Positions 21,864 to 33,270 of a stretch of 64,000 nt of DNA are shown piece after piece. Origin of the DNA: Petrolisthes cinctipes (Eukaryota > Arthropoda > Malacostraca > Decapoda > Porcellanidae); contig JAWQEG010001541.1 of the NCBI GenBank assembly GCA_033782935.1, positions 186,001 to 250,000 of the forward strand. The letters run 5' to 3'. Position 1 is the first letter of the stretch. Each line of letters begins with the position of its first letter. Below the pieces are notes generated by a model that saw nothing but the letters and a program-made list of their open reading frames with translations, was not told where the DNA came from and did no database searches. A program made the translations under genes and the position numbers.

Positions 21864-23771
21864 GGTCGTCCAGATAAGCTGCTGTACCTTCAAGGTCTTG
21901 AATGATGAAGTTGATCATTCTCTGGAATGTTGCCGGGGCATTAGAGAGACCAAAACTAAGCACCTTATATTGATACACTCCGAAGGGTGTGACAAATGCG
22001 GACACTTTCTTAGCACGTGGGGTGAGAGGGATTTGATAATATCCTTTCAAGAGGTCTATTGTAGTTATAAATGGTGATTGTCCTATCTCATCTATAATAT
22101 CATCAATTAATGGGAGAGGGTAGGAGTCCTGAACAGTGACCTGGTTTACTTTACGGTAGTCAGTGCAAAATCTAAAAGAGACATCAGGTTTTGGTATTAG
22201 CAAGCAGGGTGAAGCCCAAGGTGACATACGTGGTTCTGCTAAATCTGTATCTAGTAAATATTGTACCTCCTTTTTCATTATTACCCTTTTCTCTATATTA
22301 ATTTTATAGGCCGCCTGTTTGATAGGTCTGGCTCCAGGTAACAACTGGATGTCGTGATGGATGAGGCGACATGACCCAGGAAGATCAGTCGTGAGTTTAG
22401 GAAATTCTGATAGTAGGGAAGGAATATCTTCATATTGAGAAGTAGTTAAGGTGGATAAATATTCATCCATCTTAGTCATCCATTGAGAATTTACAGGGTT
22501 TGTTGAAATAGATGGCAGGTCATCATAATTCAAATCTGTCTCTTGTTCAGCCTCCCGTCTCTCTACACTAAGGACAGCCACTATTTTCTGGTCCTCCTCC
22601 TCCAACAACCTGGAAAAATATGGTTTTATAAGATTTACATGGACCATCTGAGTATCCTTCTTCCTGTCAGGTGTGGTTATTACATAGTTCACCTTACCCA
22701 ATTTTCTTTCTACTTTGTAAGGACCTATGTATTTTGACTTGAGAGGTGATCCTGGTATGGGAAGGAACAACAGAACTTTGTCTCCTGGTTTGAAAGAGCG
22801 ATGAACAGCTTTAGTTTGTTGTTAAACCATTTTGTTTTGAGCCTTGAGAAGGTGTTTAGCAGCAAAGGTTCCGGCATTAGATAATTTAGATCTTAAGTTC
22901 TCAATATATGTCTCCACAGAAATTGAACAAGGGGCAGAGTCAAACCACTGATCTTTAATTACTGTCAAGGGGCCTCTAATTTGTCTGCCGTACAAAAGCT
23001 CGAAGGGGGAATAACCAAGTGATTCTTGAGGACATTCTCTTAAAACAAAAAGCAAGAAATCAAACTGTTCATTCCATTCCAGTTCATACTCTGAACAGAA
23101 CTTACGAAGTACTGATTTTAAAGTTTGATGGAATCGTTCCAAGCATCCTTGTGACTGAGGATGGTAAGCAGTCGAGGTCACATGGGTCACTCCTAGTTCC
23201 TTCGTCACCTCTTGACATATAGTGCTGGTAATATTACTACCTTGATCTGTTTGTATTATTTTGGGGATGCCAACTGAGGTAAAGAAATGAAGGATAGGTT
23301 TAAGAATAGATTTAGATGTAATATTCTTGAGAGGAAAAGCCTCTGGATACCAAGTAATAACATCCATTACTGTTACAAAATACTGGTTACTTTTTTTAGT
23401 TTTGGGTAGAGGACCCACACAATCCAACACTATCTTTTCAAACGGCTCAGAGGTTACAGGGATAGGATTTAATGGGGCTGGTGGAATGGTTTCATTAGCT
23501 TTTCCAACTGTTTGACATGTATGACAGTGTTTTATGTATGACTTCACATCTGTTTTCATTCCTGGCCAATAGAAATGGTTAGCAATTTTCTGTAAGTTTT
23601 TAGTATTCCTAAGTGACCAGCAAGTCCATCATGAGCCAATTGTACCAATGAAGTCCGAACTGACTGTGGCACTACAATTTGGTGGTATTCTGACCAGGTA
23701 TCAAGGGGTTTCAACTCCGGGGGTCTGTATGCTCTCATTAAGATATCCTCCCGATAGTAAAAGCAAGGCAA
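21864..23771 (-). pseudogene. Outer gypsy pol: integrase followed by reverse transcriptase
   Basis: From 23771 the minus strand encodes, in order, an HHCC zinc-binding module (LAHDGLAGHLG... CHTCQ) and the integrase core with LDCVGPLPK (Asp), IQTDQGSN (Asp) and HPQSQGCLERFHQ (Glu). A GPY-type C-terminal module (SKYIGPYKVERKLG...VNLIKPYF) follows, and then RT with SPWASPCLLIPKPD, CTDYRKVN, TPFGVYQYKVLSFGLSNAP and the catalytic YLDD. There is a frameshift near 23560 and a TAA near 22815. The RT is cut right after YLDD by the DNA transposon and resumes at 9141. Integrase before RT in one polyprotein is direct evidence for Gmr1-like order. Confidence 0.9.
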
Positions 23772-24198
23772 CTTTTTTTTTTTTTCCTATACCTCAACCT
23801 CAGGACTGTAGGCTGTCAGTAGTCCGTGACTCTTGCGAGGCCCCGAGATTATTGGGTGTCGCACTAGATGAGACAGTGGAGCTTCGTGGTGATGTTGGTA
23901 CCGTAGCTTCTCTTCTGTCCCACTAGATGACGACACCTTATTTATACACGTCACTATCAGGGGAGAGCAGCTACACCGTCACTCACAGCATCTTGGAATA
24001 TGGTCTGGCATCTTCTATGTTGTGAGTTGACGACGATGTAGGGGGTATTTTCTTGACGTGTCGGAGTAGCTAGGGTATAGTTGACGAACAGCTGGACCCA
24101 TCAGATCACCTCGAAAAAATCCCAGACGTTTTCTCGTGGACTCGAACCAGGGCCCTTGCCATTCGCAGTCCGTCACTCTATCCACTCAGCCACGCCTT
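23772..24198 (-). mobile_element. tRNA-derived SINE inserted in the outer gypsy element
   Basis: The minus strand begins GGCGTGGCTGAGTGGATAGA. Its pol III A box TGGCTGAGTGG lies at 24182-24192 and its B box GGTTCGAGTCC at 24138-24148. An unrelated body of about 350 bp and a 3' poly-A (plus-strand T run 23772-23784) follow. It separates the gag-protease part from the integrase part of the host element. I found no clear TSD, so the exact edges are approximate. Confidence 0.8.
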
Positions 24199-26022
24199 CC
24201 CCCATTCTTATCCTCAAGAGCAGCTGGTCTGATGTTATTCAAAGTGGGATCAATCTGTTGAGCTTTGATTAACTCTTCACGTGTGAAGGATTGTTTATTA
24301 AGGCATTCTAAAGAAACTTTTAGATTGTGGGATGGAGTGGAGGAAATTTGTTTCGTTTTACTTTGAGATCGAGTTACTGCACAACAAGGGTACAAGGAAG
24401 AAGATTCTTCTAGGGAGCTATCAGGCAGGGGAGAGTCAAGGATTTTAAGGTTAGGGACGACTAGTTCTCCTGCTAAATCATTCCCGAGCAACATATGCAC
24501 TCCCTGAACAGGCAAAGGGGAGTCTCTCAGAGCAACTTGGAAGGTGCCAGATAATACGGGACATTCAATATATATGGTTGCTAAAGGATAAGAAGATTCA
24601 GTTGTAAGGTCACACACAATCACCTTTTCTCCAGTTAGAGCAGTACTATATTCAGGTAAAGAGTCTTTAAAAAGAATGGTCTGAGCTGCTGCGGTATCCC
24701 TTAGTATGGTAATAGGGTGAGTGTCACTTGATTTAGTCAATGAGATTTTTCCCTGATACATGAATGGCTGAAAAATGTTGGGAAGTAAGGGAGTAGAGTT
24801 TGAAGTTGCAACAGGTTTGTTTGGTGTAATGGTAGAAACGTGAGGTTTGTGTCTAGTGGTATTATCTTGAGAAGTGTTAGAGTGTTTACAACTAGGGTGT
24901 CTACATTGTTGAATGGTGTGCCCTGGCTTTTTACAATAGTTACACGTAATTAGTGGAGGACCATAGGATACACTGGTATGACCTCGAGACTTCTCATTCC
25001 CAGTCACAAGGGGAGTATCGGAGGAGGGCCTAGTAGAGCGAGCCTGAGTCTCCACTCTTCCCAAGCTCCGCACCAGCAATGAATATGCGTCAGCTACCTC
25101 AGCTGAGCGTTCCAACTTTATTTCCCCTCGCTCTTCCACATGTTTTAATATACTGATGGACATTTTATTTTTTACCTCTTCTAACACAACTATATTAATC
25201 AAAGGTAGTAGTTTCAGTAGACTATAACCACTTTTTAAACAACCTAAGTTTCTCTGATGCAAACTCAACAAATGTTTGACTGGAAGGTTTAGTTAGGGAC
25301 CTAAATTTCTGCCTATATGCTTCTGGGGTTATCTCATAAGCTCTTAAAATATTGTTTTTCACAGCTTCATAATCATCAAATTGCTCCAAACTGTTGAACA
25401 CCATCTGAGCTCATCCAGTTAGTTTAGGAAACAAGATTATTAACCACTGATCATTTGGCCACTCCTTTTTCCTGGCTAGGCTTTCAAAAGTACGAAAATA
25501 TCCATCTACATCTCTTTCTTCAAAAGGGGGTAATAGGGAAGTAGCTTCTGCAGCATTGAATTTAGTTAGTCTGTCCTTCATTCTAAGTTCTATATCTTCT
25601 CTTACTTTTAACTCCTCAATTTCAATTTTTTTAAGTCTAATTTCCTTGTCGTGTGCAAGTTCCATTTCTTTCATTTTTAGTTCGAATTCAAATTTTAATC
25701 TTCCAAGAGCTAATGGATCTGCTTCGGTTAACACACTATGTCTAGTACCTTCAGGTAAAGGTTGAGCTACTCTTGGGAGAGTCAGGATTATGAACGCCAT
25801 GACTCATAGGAGTCAACACCTCAATTGCAACACCGGGGAGTATGTCTCCCTCTACCAACTGTTCCACTACTACATTCTTTAGTACTTCCTTAGTCATTTA
25901 AGCAGAAAAAGGAATATCATATGCCTTGGCAAGGTTTTTTCAATCAGATTTTAATAGGTCGGAAAGGTCTTCATATCGTGGATTACGTTGAAATTTCTCT
26001 ACATCAAAAGGAAGGGTAGCCA
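24199..26022 (-). pseudogene. Outer gypsy gag and protease
   Basis: The frame starts at an ATG at 26022 (MATLPFDVEKFQRNP). It includes a charged coiled coil (EFELKMKEMELAHDKEIRLKK region) and a gag core (FEERDVDGYFRTFESLA). Beyond that lie a SCAN-like helix region, one zinc knuckle (CNYCKKPGHTIQQC) and an aspartic protease with ILRDTAAAQTI and LLGNDLAG. The protease catalytic triplet reads DTA where DTG/DTS is expected. Several in-frame stops and at least two frameshifts (near 25770 and 25260) break it. Confidence 0.85.
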
Positions 26023-26667
26023 TGATAAATAAAGTAATGTATAACACCACGAGTGAAACTAACACAAAATCACACAAGTTAGAGGTTAACTATTATGGCA
26101 AAATAAATTATCATTGAACATCAAAAGGAATAAATTAGAGGCAGTGATAAGTGAATCAGGGTTACTGAGGAACACTTATATGAGCGAGTTATTCAGGATT
26201 ATAGCAAGACAGGAGAATTTATGAACTTACTCTAAACTTTTCTGAGCTTGATCACTTGAAGAAGAATAAGATTGATAAAAGAGACTTGAGGAGAGTAAAG
26301 TTCCTGATTCTTGAAAAAGAAATAGATACTTGAAAAGGTCTCACTAATAAAAGATAATCCCGAGATAAATGCTTGAATGAGATGAGCACATAAGAGGAAA
26401 TTAATAATTTTAATCGTACGGCATGATTCAGGGATCCGGTTAGATACAAAACTATAATTATGATAGACCTATAGTATGACTGCCTATGCCTATAGGACCA
26501 TATGACACTCCAATAAAATATAGAAAAGAGGAAACAACCAGCACAAAAAATAATTCCTATGAACAAAAATAAATACATGTAAATAGCTAAAGTTGTGGTA
26601 GGAATTTAACTTACACTAGATATTATATAACAAAATTACCCTGGAATATCCTGGCGAGGTCGCCACT
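26023..26667 (-). other. Leader and primer-binding site of outer gypsy element
   Basis: About 640 bp of AT-rich leader. Directly beside the 5' LTR the minus strand reads AGTGGCGACCTCGCCAGG. TGGCGACC fits a primer-binding site complementary to a tRNA ending GGTCGCCA. No gene was found in the rest. Confidence 0.65.
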
Positions 26668-27237
26668 TATCACGCTTAGGTCTAGATATGATTAAGTCTT
26701 AGAGCCCAGATGACTTCCACGTGATAAAACTTAAGAGTAGGTTCGGATTTATACTTGTAAATGAAGGGCTGAATAACAGTTTAATTATATATAAAAGCAA
26801 ACTATATACAGAAGTTACAGACATTGGACAACATAATAATGTTACCACAAGATTCACATTTAACCTATACAGTAAATTATATCCTAAACATAATATTATA
26901 CCCTAAATACACCTTAGTAACCTATATGTGGAGGAACGGTAATGAACACAGAATATAAGGGGAACAAAGAGGAAAATAGTAGAAATACTCAAGGGCTGGC
27001 AGGGAGTCTTGGCAGGAGTGTGTGTGTGAGAGTCAAGCTCGCTGTAGGATGTGCTGACTTTTCTACCGGCTGAATCCCTTTTTATACCGTCCGAAATCTT
27101 GGAGGGGTGAAGAGGGGAATCGCTTTGGCAAATGTTGATTGGAGGAATAGATTAAACGAGGGAACAAGGGAAAGTCCAGTTGTGTGTGTGTGTGTCGATC
27201 TTGGTGTTTCACGAGATAGGTTCACAGAACCGTAACA
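26668..27237 (-). repeat. 5' LTR of outer gypsy element (570 bp)
   Basis: It matches 7767-8332 throughout, with about eight substitutions and two extra GT dinucleotides. The TSD ATAT follows at 27238-27241. Confidence 0.92.
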
Positions 27238-27513
27238 ATATTATGTACAACTTTGGTAAATTTTTACAAGTTGCCACAACAGGATTTCATAGGAAAAATA
27301 TATAATTCCTAGAAGGTTTTAGTGTGATTTGAATGATGTTGACCTTCGTTTCTTTAGGTAATGCTTCGTTTCGGAGATAGCCCCCTCTTTCCCATCCAAC
27401 AATCTTGGGGGAGAGCCTGGGAAATTGGAGGTTTTGGGTAGGGGGAAAACTCATAATATAGTATATTTGCCTTTCTAGATTGCACTCACGACATGCCATA
27501 AATGTCAAAAAGT

Positions 27514-27557
27514 GGAAAGCCCGAGCCAAGTTTGGCAAAACTTGGCTCGGGCTTTCC
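27514..27557. repeat. Perfect 20-bp hairpin with 4-nt loop
   Basis: GGAAAGCCCGAGCCAAGTTT (27514-27533), loop GGCA, then its exact complement (27538-27557). It is followed by a partial third copy at about 27590-27607. It could form a strong stem in RNA or cruciform DNA. No terminator or miRNA role can be inferred. Confidence 0.85.
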
Positions 27558-27689
27558 AGTTTTCAATGAGCATAAATATTGAAAAATTAAAAACCCGAGC
27601 CAACTTTTTTCTGACCCAACCTGCATCGGGCATCCTTCGGTCTTAACCATAGCATCGAGATATTACAGAATTAAAAAGACCTGACCTAA

Positions 27690-27890
27690 CCTAACCTAGA
27701 AGGGGGCATCCTTCGGGACCTAACCTTGCCATACTTCGGCACCTAACCTTGCCATACTTTTGCACCTAACCTTGCCATACTTCGGCACCTAACCTTGCCA
27801 TACTTCGGCACCTAACCTTTCCATTCTTCGGGACCTAATCATGGCATCCTTCGGGACCTAACCATTTGCATCCTTCGGCCTTAACCAGAA
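27690..27890. repeat. 23-bp minisatellite with CCTAACC core
   Basis: About eight drifting copies of CCTAACCTTGCCATACTTCGGCA. The CCTAACC core links it to the TTAGG-like patches elsewhere in the window. Confidence 0.85.
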
Positions 27891-28110
27891 CATCAATTTG
27901 TTATAGAATTAGGAAGACCAAATCAGACCCCTTGTTTCATACACCAATTTACCTTAATTGGAAGCAAATTATGTGGAAGGTACTGGTTCTTGTGGAGTTG
28001 AAGAGTAGGTGGTAGTGTTGTATTCTGGCAAGTTGTATTGGTGGTAGGTGGACTGGATCAAGGATGAGAGACAGTAAGGATAGTTCAGTGAAACGTCATC
28101 AATTCAGCCG

Positions 28111-28135
28111 TGACGTCACGCGCTCCGTGACGTCA
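28111..28135. promoter_or_regulatory. Two CRE palindromes
   Basis: TGACGTCA occurs at 28111-28118 and 28128-28135 in a locally CpG-richer patch (about 28105-28190). Paired CREB/ATF-type sites often mark promoters, but no gene start was identified beside them. The same octamer recurs at 36247 and 59487. Confidence 0.35.
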
Positions 28136-28829
28136 AAGTGATGACGCTCACTGGAGACCCTGCTGGAGACCCTCGCATGCAGGAATCTCGTTCAAACTTA
28201 AAAAATCTCTCCTTATTCTCGGTTTTAATACACGATTTATACATCATACGTGTGTAGTGTTCTCTAAAAGAGTTAATTGATAGTTGTGGATATAGTTTTC
28301 ATGAATAGTAGACTAGTGTATGCTATATTGAAGGCTATAGCACTGCATTTACAAGCTGATAGAGGCTCGCTCACGCCGATTCTAGCTAGCAAAACCCCGT
28401 GATATTAATTTATTATGATTAAATATAGATGAGTCACAAACATAGGAAATTGGGATTATTGACTGAAATTCCTAGAGATTCGTTAATATTTCTTTATGTT
28501 GTATTACATGCATATCATGTCTCTCACCCATCTTTCTCCCAACATTAACTCTAACTTCACCCACAATTTCGCTTCTTTTTGTACATGATTTACTTTCAAA
28601 TGTGACCTTTCATTACTTGCAAGAAAAAGAACGTTTCTTTACAGGCCCTTCTGTAGTTTTGTATATCCAGTAGTCTGTGCAGTCATTTTGCTATTCCGAG
28701 AAGTTTGTTAATTTTTTCTGTTTACTCTTAATTACTATTTACTTTGCCAGTGTGGAATACATTTTTGTGTTTGAGTTATCTTGGCATAATAATGTACTTC
28801 CTTTAACTACTTTAGTTCTGGAAACTGAA

Positions 28830-29225
28830 GATATTAAACACATTATTATTAAATTTGGTAGAAGTGAGAGAAGACCAAATTGGCAGTACAAGCTTGGAAA
28901 TAAAATATTAAATAAAGCAGAGAAAGAAAGAGATTTAGGGGTAACGATAAATAAGAAATTGACACCAGATGATCATATAAATGAAAAAGTGAGAAACATG
29001 TATACATTGTTAGCAAACTTGAGAGTGGCCTTCAATTAAATAGATGAAGAAATGATCAAGAAAATAATTACATCCTTTATAAGGCCTACCTTGGAATATG
29101 CTGCAGTAGTATGGAATAGTAAGGATATAGAAAACTTGTGTCAACAGGGAATACCTACAATTAGAAGTCACAGTATGAAATTAATTAAAAGAAGAGGAAA
29201 CAAAGATGTACAGAAATACAAATAG
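28830..29225 (+). pseudogene. CR1/Jockey-like LINE fragment (RT C-terminal part)
   Basis: The frame reads HIIIKFGRSERRPNWQY..., KERDLGVTINKKLTPDDHI and, after a TAA at about 29037, IITSFIRPTLEYAAVVWN. These are the RT connection and thumb motifs of CR1/Jockey-type LINEs. Both 5' and 3' parts are missing. It differs from the RTE and I-group copies in this window. Confidence 0.75.
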
Positions 29226-29665
29226 GTAAGAACATAAAAGTAGACACGAGTAATTTATTTCCTTGAAATCTAAAGTACAGTATTAAATACAGAGGCGAGT
29301 GAAAAAAAGTGAGCAAATCTGAATGAATCAAAAGTCTGTAACCTCTCACCCATAGTGTAAAAAGTCAGCATGGAACAGTTCTTCCTACAAAAATACAGCT
29401 ACTATAATAAACTGTACATTTTAAAGCTGTTGTACAAGCCAGGAACTATGATTATCAAGTATGACATTCAACCATGTACTGAGTGCTACAGAAATTATTT
29501 ATATGCTGCATCTTACCCTCTCATGCTCATTTACATCTAACTATTCTTCCCTTGCAATGATAACTCTGAAGTTTTTAAAAATTCAAGCACATAAAGTGTT
29601 CATACAACTGGAATATGATTTAGTACCATAATCCAACAATACTTAAACTAGTACAGTACCAGGCC

Positions 29666-30244
29666 TCAGAAGACATTTACTACACAGATGGTATAAGGAA
29701 ACAGACTAATAAAGGGGGAACTAGCACATAGAACAAAACAGAAGCATAACAAGGCCGTGAGGATACATATAGTCATAGATGGTGGGATAATAGGTTTATT
29801 GGCATAAGTTTGTTTTGCTTTTTCAAGGTTGTACTCTGATACCAAATTTTTGTACTCTGTATTTTCCTTAAGCAGAATATCATTGTCTAAGGATTGTTTT
29901 AACAATTTCTTTTTGATGTCACCATTTTCTCCAACAAGCTCCATTAATCTTTGTTCTAAACTTCCTTCCTTTGCTCGTAATTCCTCTAAATTTAGTTCTA
30001 ACTGTCTTTTAATTTTTGTTACTTTTTCCAATTTTAGAGACACCTCAGACAGCTGCTGTTGTAGGGCATACACATTATTATTCCCAGAATGTAGGAAACC
30101 ACAACAGGACCAACAAACTGCCAGATTATGTCCACCTGATGAAGCAGAGCTACCTTCTTTAGTTGTTTCTAACTCTTGGTGTTAATAGAGTCTCTCCAAC
30201 AGCAGAGGTTTGGGTAGGAGCTTCATAAGAGTCAGGTGCCAATT
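29666..30244 (-). pseudogene. Putative last exon of the THAP gene: coiled coil and membrane segment
   Basis: A pyrimidine-rich acceptor (CTTTCACTTTACAG) precedes an exon at 30244 that reads on in phase 1, as the upstream THAP-gene exons require (ELAPDSYEAPTQTSAVGETL). After about 28 codons this frame meets a TAA (30159-30161). The +1 frame from there is open for about 160 codons. It encodes a long coiled coil (LKLEKVTKIKRQLELNLEEL, continuing to about 29790) and a hydrophobic stretch MTICILTALLCFCFVLCA near the C-terminus. A 1-bp indel would join them. Linking this exon to the THAP gene is inference from phase and strand. Confidence 0.45.
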
Positions 30245-30390
30245 CTGTAAAGTGAAAGGTTACTTAACACAAAGGCCTAGAGAAAAAGCATCCTGTGAAG
30301 CTATCCTTAGTGACTATTTCTTGGCAAATACAGTACAGTATACTGTATAATATACACTACTATAATGTTAACTTTCCCTTCCCAATACCA

Positions 30391-30535
30391 GGTGGGATGG
30401 AGAAAGTAATGAGAGGTGTAGCATGAGTAAGAAGGCAATTGGGACTGCAGCATGAGTAAGAAGGCAATTGGGATTGTGTGTGGGATGGTTGGGAAGGTGA
30501 AATGTAATACATTGAGGTGGGATGGGCATGTATGG
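30391..30535 (+). pseudogene. RTE LINE fragment, diverged
   Basis: GGTGGGATGGAGAAAGTAAT and the following 140 bp match the 3' half of the RTE element at about 49098-49215, including AAGGCAATTGG and TACATTGAG. One short segment (GCATGAGTAAGAAGGCAATT) is locally duplicated. It is non-coding now. Confidence 0.75.
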
Positions 30536-30925
30536 CAAATACATACAGTACTACTCCAAGTCTTAAACTTATTTCTCAGTGACTAGTCCTTAGTCTATCA
30601 CTACTGTCTACAGTACTGTACTGTACTGTACTGTACTTTAGAATTTCTAACAAGTTTGTAGGACAAGATCAACCTATTCTACACCCCAATGTACAGCTCC
30701 GGACAGATCAAGGGTCCACACTTCTTCCACCAGCGACTTGGTTTGGGCCTCATCTGATCTGGTAACAGTTGCAGGTGGAGGGAGGGGGGGATGTTAGTGG
30801 GAGAGGAGAGAAATGTGGGCGGAGCTATATAAGAGGGTAACGAATGATCAGGTAGAGAGACGTGTGTCAGGAGGAATGAATGAAGCATACACTGTGAACG
30901 GTATCGAATCACCAACAGTTTAAAG

Positions 30926-31354
30926 CAGGGTTCTTCTTTTTTTTCAGTCGTGACCCAGTTTTTACTATGACATCATTCTTTCGACCCATACAGAAAGATA
31001 TTTTACAAATTATCAGAATTATCAACCTAAGAAAATACAAGGCCAGACGCTGAAACATAATATTTATGATTAAAAGGCATTTTAACCAGAATTATAAACA
31101 CTGCCTCACCTACCCTTCCCTCTCTCTCTCACACACTCATTCAAGAAGGCTAATATTTGTGCAATGATTTTCTTTTATTTATAATTAAATATATGAATAT
31201 TCGATTATAAAAATATGTTAGGTGGATTCATGTATGAACTTCATATTTATTTTATTGTCACAAATATTATTATTCTATTTTATTCATGTATTTATTTTTG
31301 TGAGCCTGCGACGCAGTTTGGAGGAATTCGGGACCCGTAATTTGAAGAACCCTG
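30926..31354. mobile_element. hAT-like MITE, arm A copy
   Basis: Ends CAGGGTTCTTC/GAAGAACCCTG. The 8-bp flanks GTTTAAAG and TTTTAAAG match at 7 of 8 positions. It is mirrored by the arm B copy. Confidence 0.75.
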
Positions 31355-31636
31355 TTTTAAAGAAGTGCATACTGCATTAACGTAAGTGGATATAGAAGAG
31401 AAGAAATGTGATGATTTGAGGCGAGGGTGAGTGGGAAGAGGGTAAGAAAAATGAAGGTGATTAGTTGAAAAGTAATAACAAACAAATGTAATTAGAATAT
31501 CTGTTACATTATATCCTTTAAATAAAGGCACTGTCTTTTGTTCACCATCGTAGTGGGATAGACTACTGAATATATATTATCCTTTGGATATTAGACAGCT
31601 ATCCCTATATTCCTTTTATCCCTCGTGCTTGCCCCG

Positions 31637-31838
31637 TAGGGGAGTATTGCCTGTAATGATGTGGGCAATACTTTAAGGGTTTTGGCGCCCCTTCGGCCCC
31701 AGCCACTAGCTTACATTTCTTCAACTGTCCCTCCTATCTTCCTATTTCCTTCTTGCTTGCTGTCACACCACTCTATCACCTTTTCCTGGCGCTATATGAC
31801 CTCGCTGTTGCGGCGCCTAATATCAATCAATTAATCAA
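31637..31838 (+). repeat. I-group LINE 3' end, 5'-truncated copy
   Basis: About 200 bp ending TATATGACCTCGCTGTTGCG...ATATCAATCAATTAATCAA, similar to the 3' end of the LINE at 9649. It lies at the inner edge of arm A. Confidence 0.65.
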
Positions 31839-32362
31839 CCTCGACATATTGAGAACCAAAATGCAATCAACAACATAATTTCAGCCGCAGTTTTTCGAAT
31901 CATATAATTGGACTATAAGTGATAAGGGAGAAAGGCCTATGTCATTAAAACTTTTTAAGAACGAATGAGAAGGTTAAAAAATATGAGAAAGAAAAAATAA
32001 ACGGTAAGAAAGGAGGGAAGGTCAAGCGAGAGAGGGATAAGACAGTTGGGAGGATGTGTAAGGTTGCCAGTTACTTGAGAGATACTGTAATATCTATAGC
32101 CTATGCATAAAATTAGACCAAGTTTATTGAAAACGCCATATAGCGGCGCCTATTCAAGTTTAACATTGATTATTTTTAAGGAAATGCATGTTTAGAAGAA
32201 AAAATCCTGGTAAATAGCTTAATGAATTTGTTGACAAATATGATTATTAAAAAAGTTAGAAAATTAAACGGTCTTCTGCACAATAAAAAAAAAAAAAAAA
32301 AAAAAAAAAAGCAGCTGGGCTTGGGAGAAGGTGATAAATAGGGTGGACTACAAGCTCGAGGG
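31839..32362. other. Spacer of the foldback element
   Basis: AT-rich single-copy spacer between the inverted arms with a 29-bp A run at about 32283-32311. No gene seen. Confidence 0.6.
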
Positions 32363-32562
32363 ATTTGATTGATATTAGGTGGCGCAACAGCGAGGTCAAA
32401 TAACACCAGGAAAAGGTGATAGAGAGGTGTGACAGCAAGCAAGAAGGAAATAGGAAGATAGGAGGGACAGTTGAAGAAATGTAAGCTAGTGGCTGGGGCC
32501 GAAGGGGCGCCCAAACCCTTAAAGTATTGCCCACATCATTACAGGCAATACTCCCCTACGGG
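32363..32562 (-). repeat. I-group LINE 3' end, mirrored copy in arm B
   Basis: Reverse-complement counterpart of the copy in arm A. Its 3' end again points to the centre of the palindrome, where it ends GATTTGATTGATATT on the plus strand. Confidence 0.65.
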
Positions 32563-32840
32563 GTAAGCACGAGGGATAAAAGGAATACAGGGATAGCTGT
32601 CTAATATCCAAAGGATAATATATATTCAGTAGTCTATCCCACTACGATGGTGAACAAAAGACAGTGCCTTTATTTAAAGGACATAATGTAACAGATATTC
32701 TAATTATATTTGTTTGTTATTACTTTTCAACTAATCACCTTCATTTTTCTTACCCTCTTCCCCCTCACCCTCGCCTCAAATCATCACATTTCTTCTCTTC
32801 TATATCCACCTACGTTAATGCAGTATGCGCTTCTTTAAAC

Positions 32841-33270
32841 CAGGGTTCTTCAAATTACGGGTCCCGAATTCCTCCAAACTGCGTCGCAGGCTCACAAAAA
32901 TAAATACATGAATAAAATAGAATAATAATATTCGTGACAATAAAATAAATATGAAGTTCATACATGAATCCACCTAACATATTTTTATAATCGAATATTC
33001 ATATATTTAATTATAAATATAACAAAATCATTGCACAAATATTAGCCTTCTTGAATGAGTGTGTGAGAGAGAGAGGGAAGGGTAGGTGAGGCAGTGTTTA
33101 TAATTCTGGTTAAAATGCCTTTTAATCATAAATATTATGTTTCAGCGTCTGGCCTTGTATTGTCTTAGGTTGATAATTCTGATCATTTGTAAAATATCTT
33201 TCTGTATGGGTCGCGAGAATGATGTCTTAGTAAAAACTGGGTCATGACTGAAAAAGATTGAAGAACCCTG
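32841..33270. mobile_element. hAT-like MITE, arm B copy, exact 8-bp TSD
   Basis: CAGGGTTCTTC at 32841 and GAAGAACCCTG ending at 33270. The flanks CTTTAAAC (32833-32840) and CTTTAAAC (33271-33278) are identical, the 8-bp duplication expected of hAT elements. Inside are hAT-MITE-like words such as TCATGACTG and GGGTCGCGAG. Confidence 0.8.

Larger units (their letters stand above)
7767..27237 (-). mobile_element. Outer Ty3/gypsy LTR retrotransposon with Gmr1-like domain order (interrupted)
   Basis: Two LTRs in the same orientation (7767-8332 and 26668-27237) differ at only about eight positions plus one TG-repeat length change. They are bordered by ATAT on each side, a 4-bp TSD. On the minus strand the internal order is gag, protease, integrase, reverse transcriptase, RNase H, then LTR. 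Only about 27 bp separate the RNase H stop (8360) from the LTR, so no integrase follows RT. A gypsy-type RT with integrase upstream is the defining trait of the Gmr1-like group described from deuterostomes. The coding region is split by a 12.7-kb insertion (9142-21861) and by a SINE (about 23772-24198). Confidence 0.88.

Noticed and set aside
24130..24195. A tRNA gene
   Set aside because: The A and B boxes belong to the head of a SINE with a long non-tRNA body and poly-A. The cloverleaf is incomplete. The same applies to 50768-50825.
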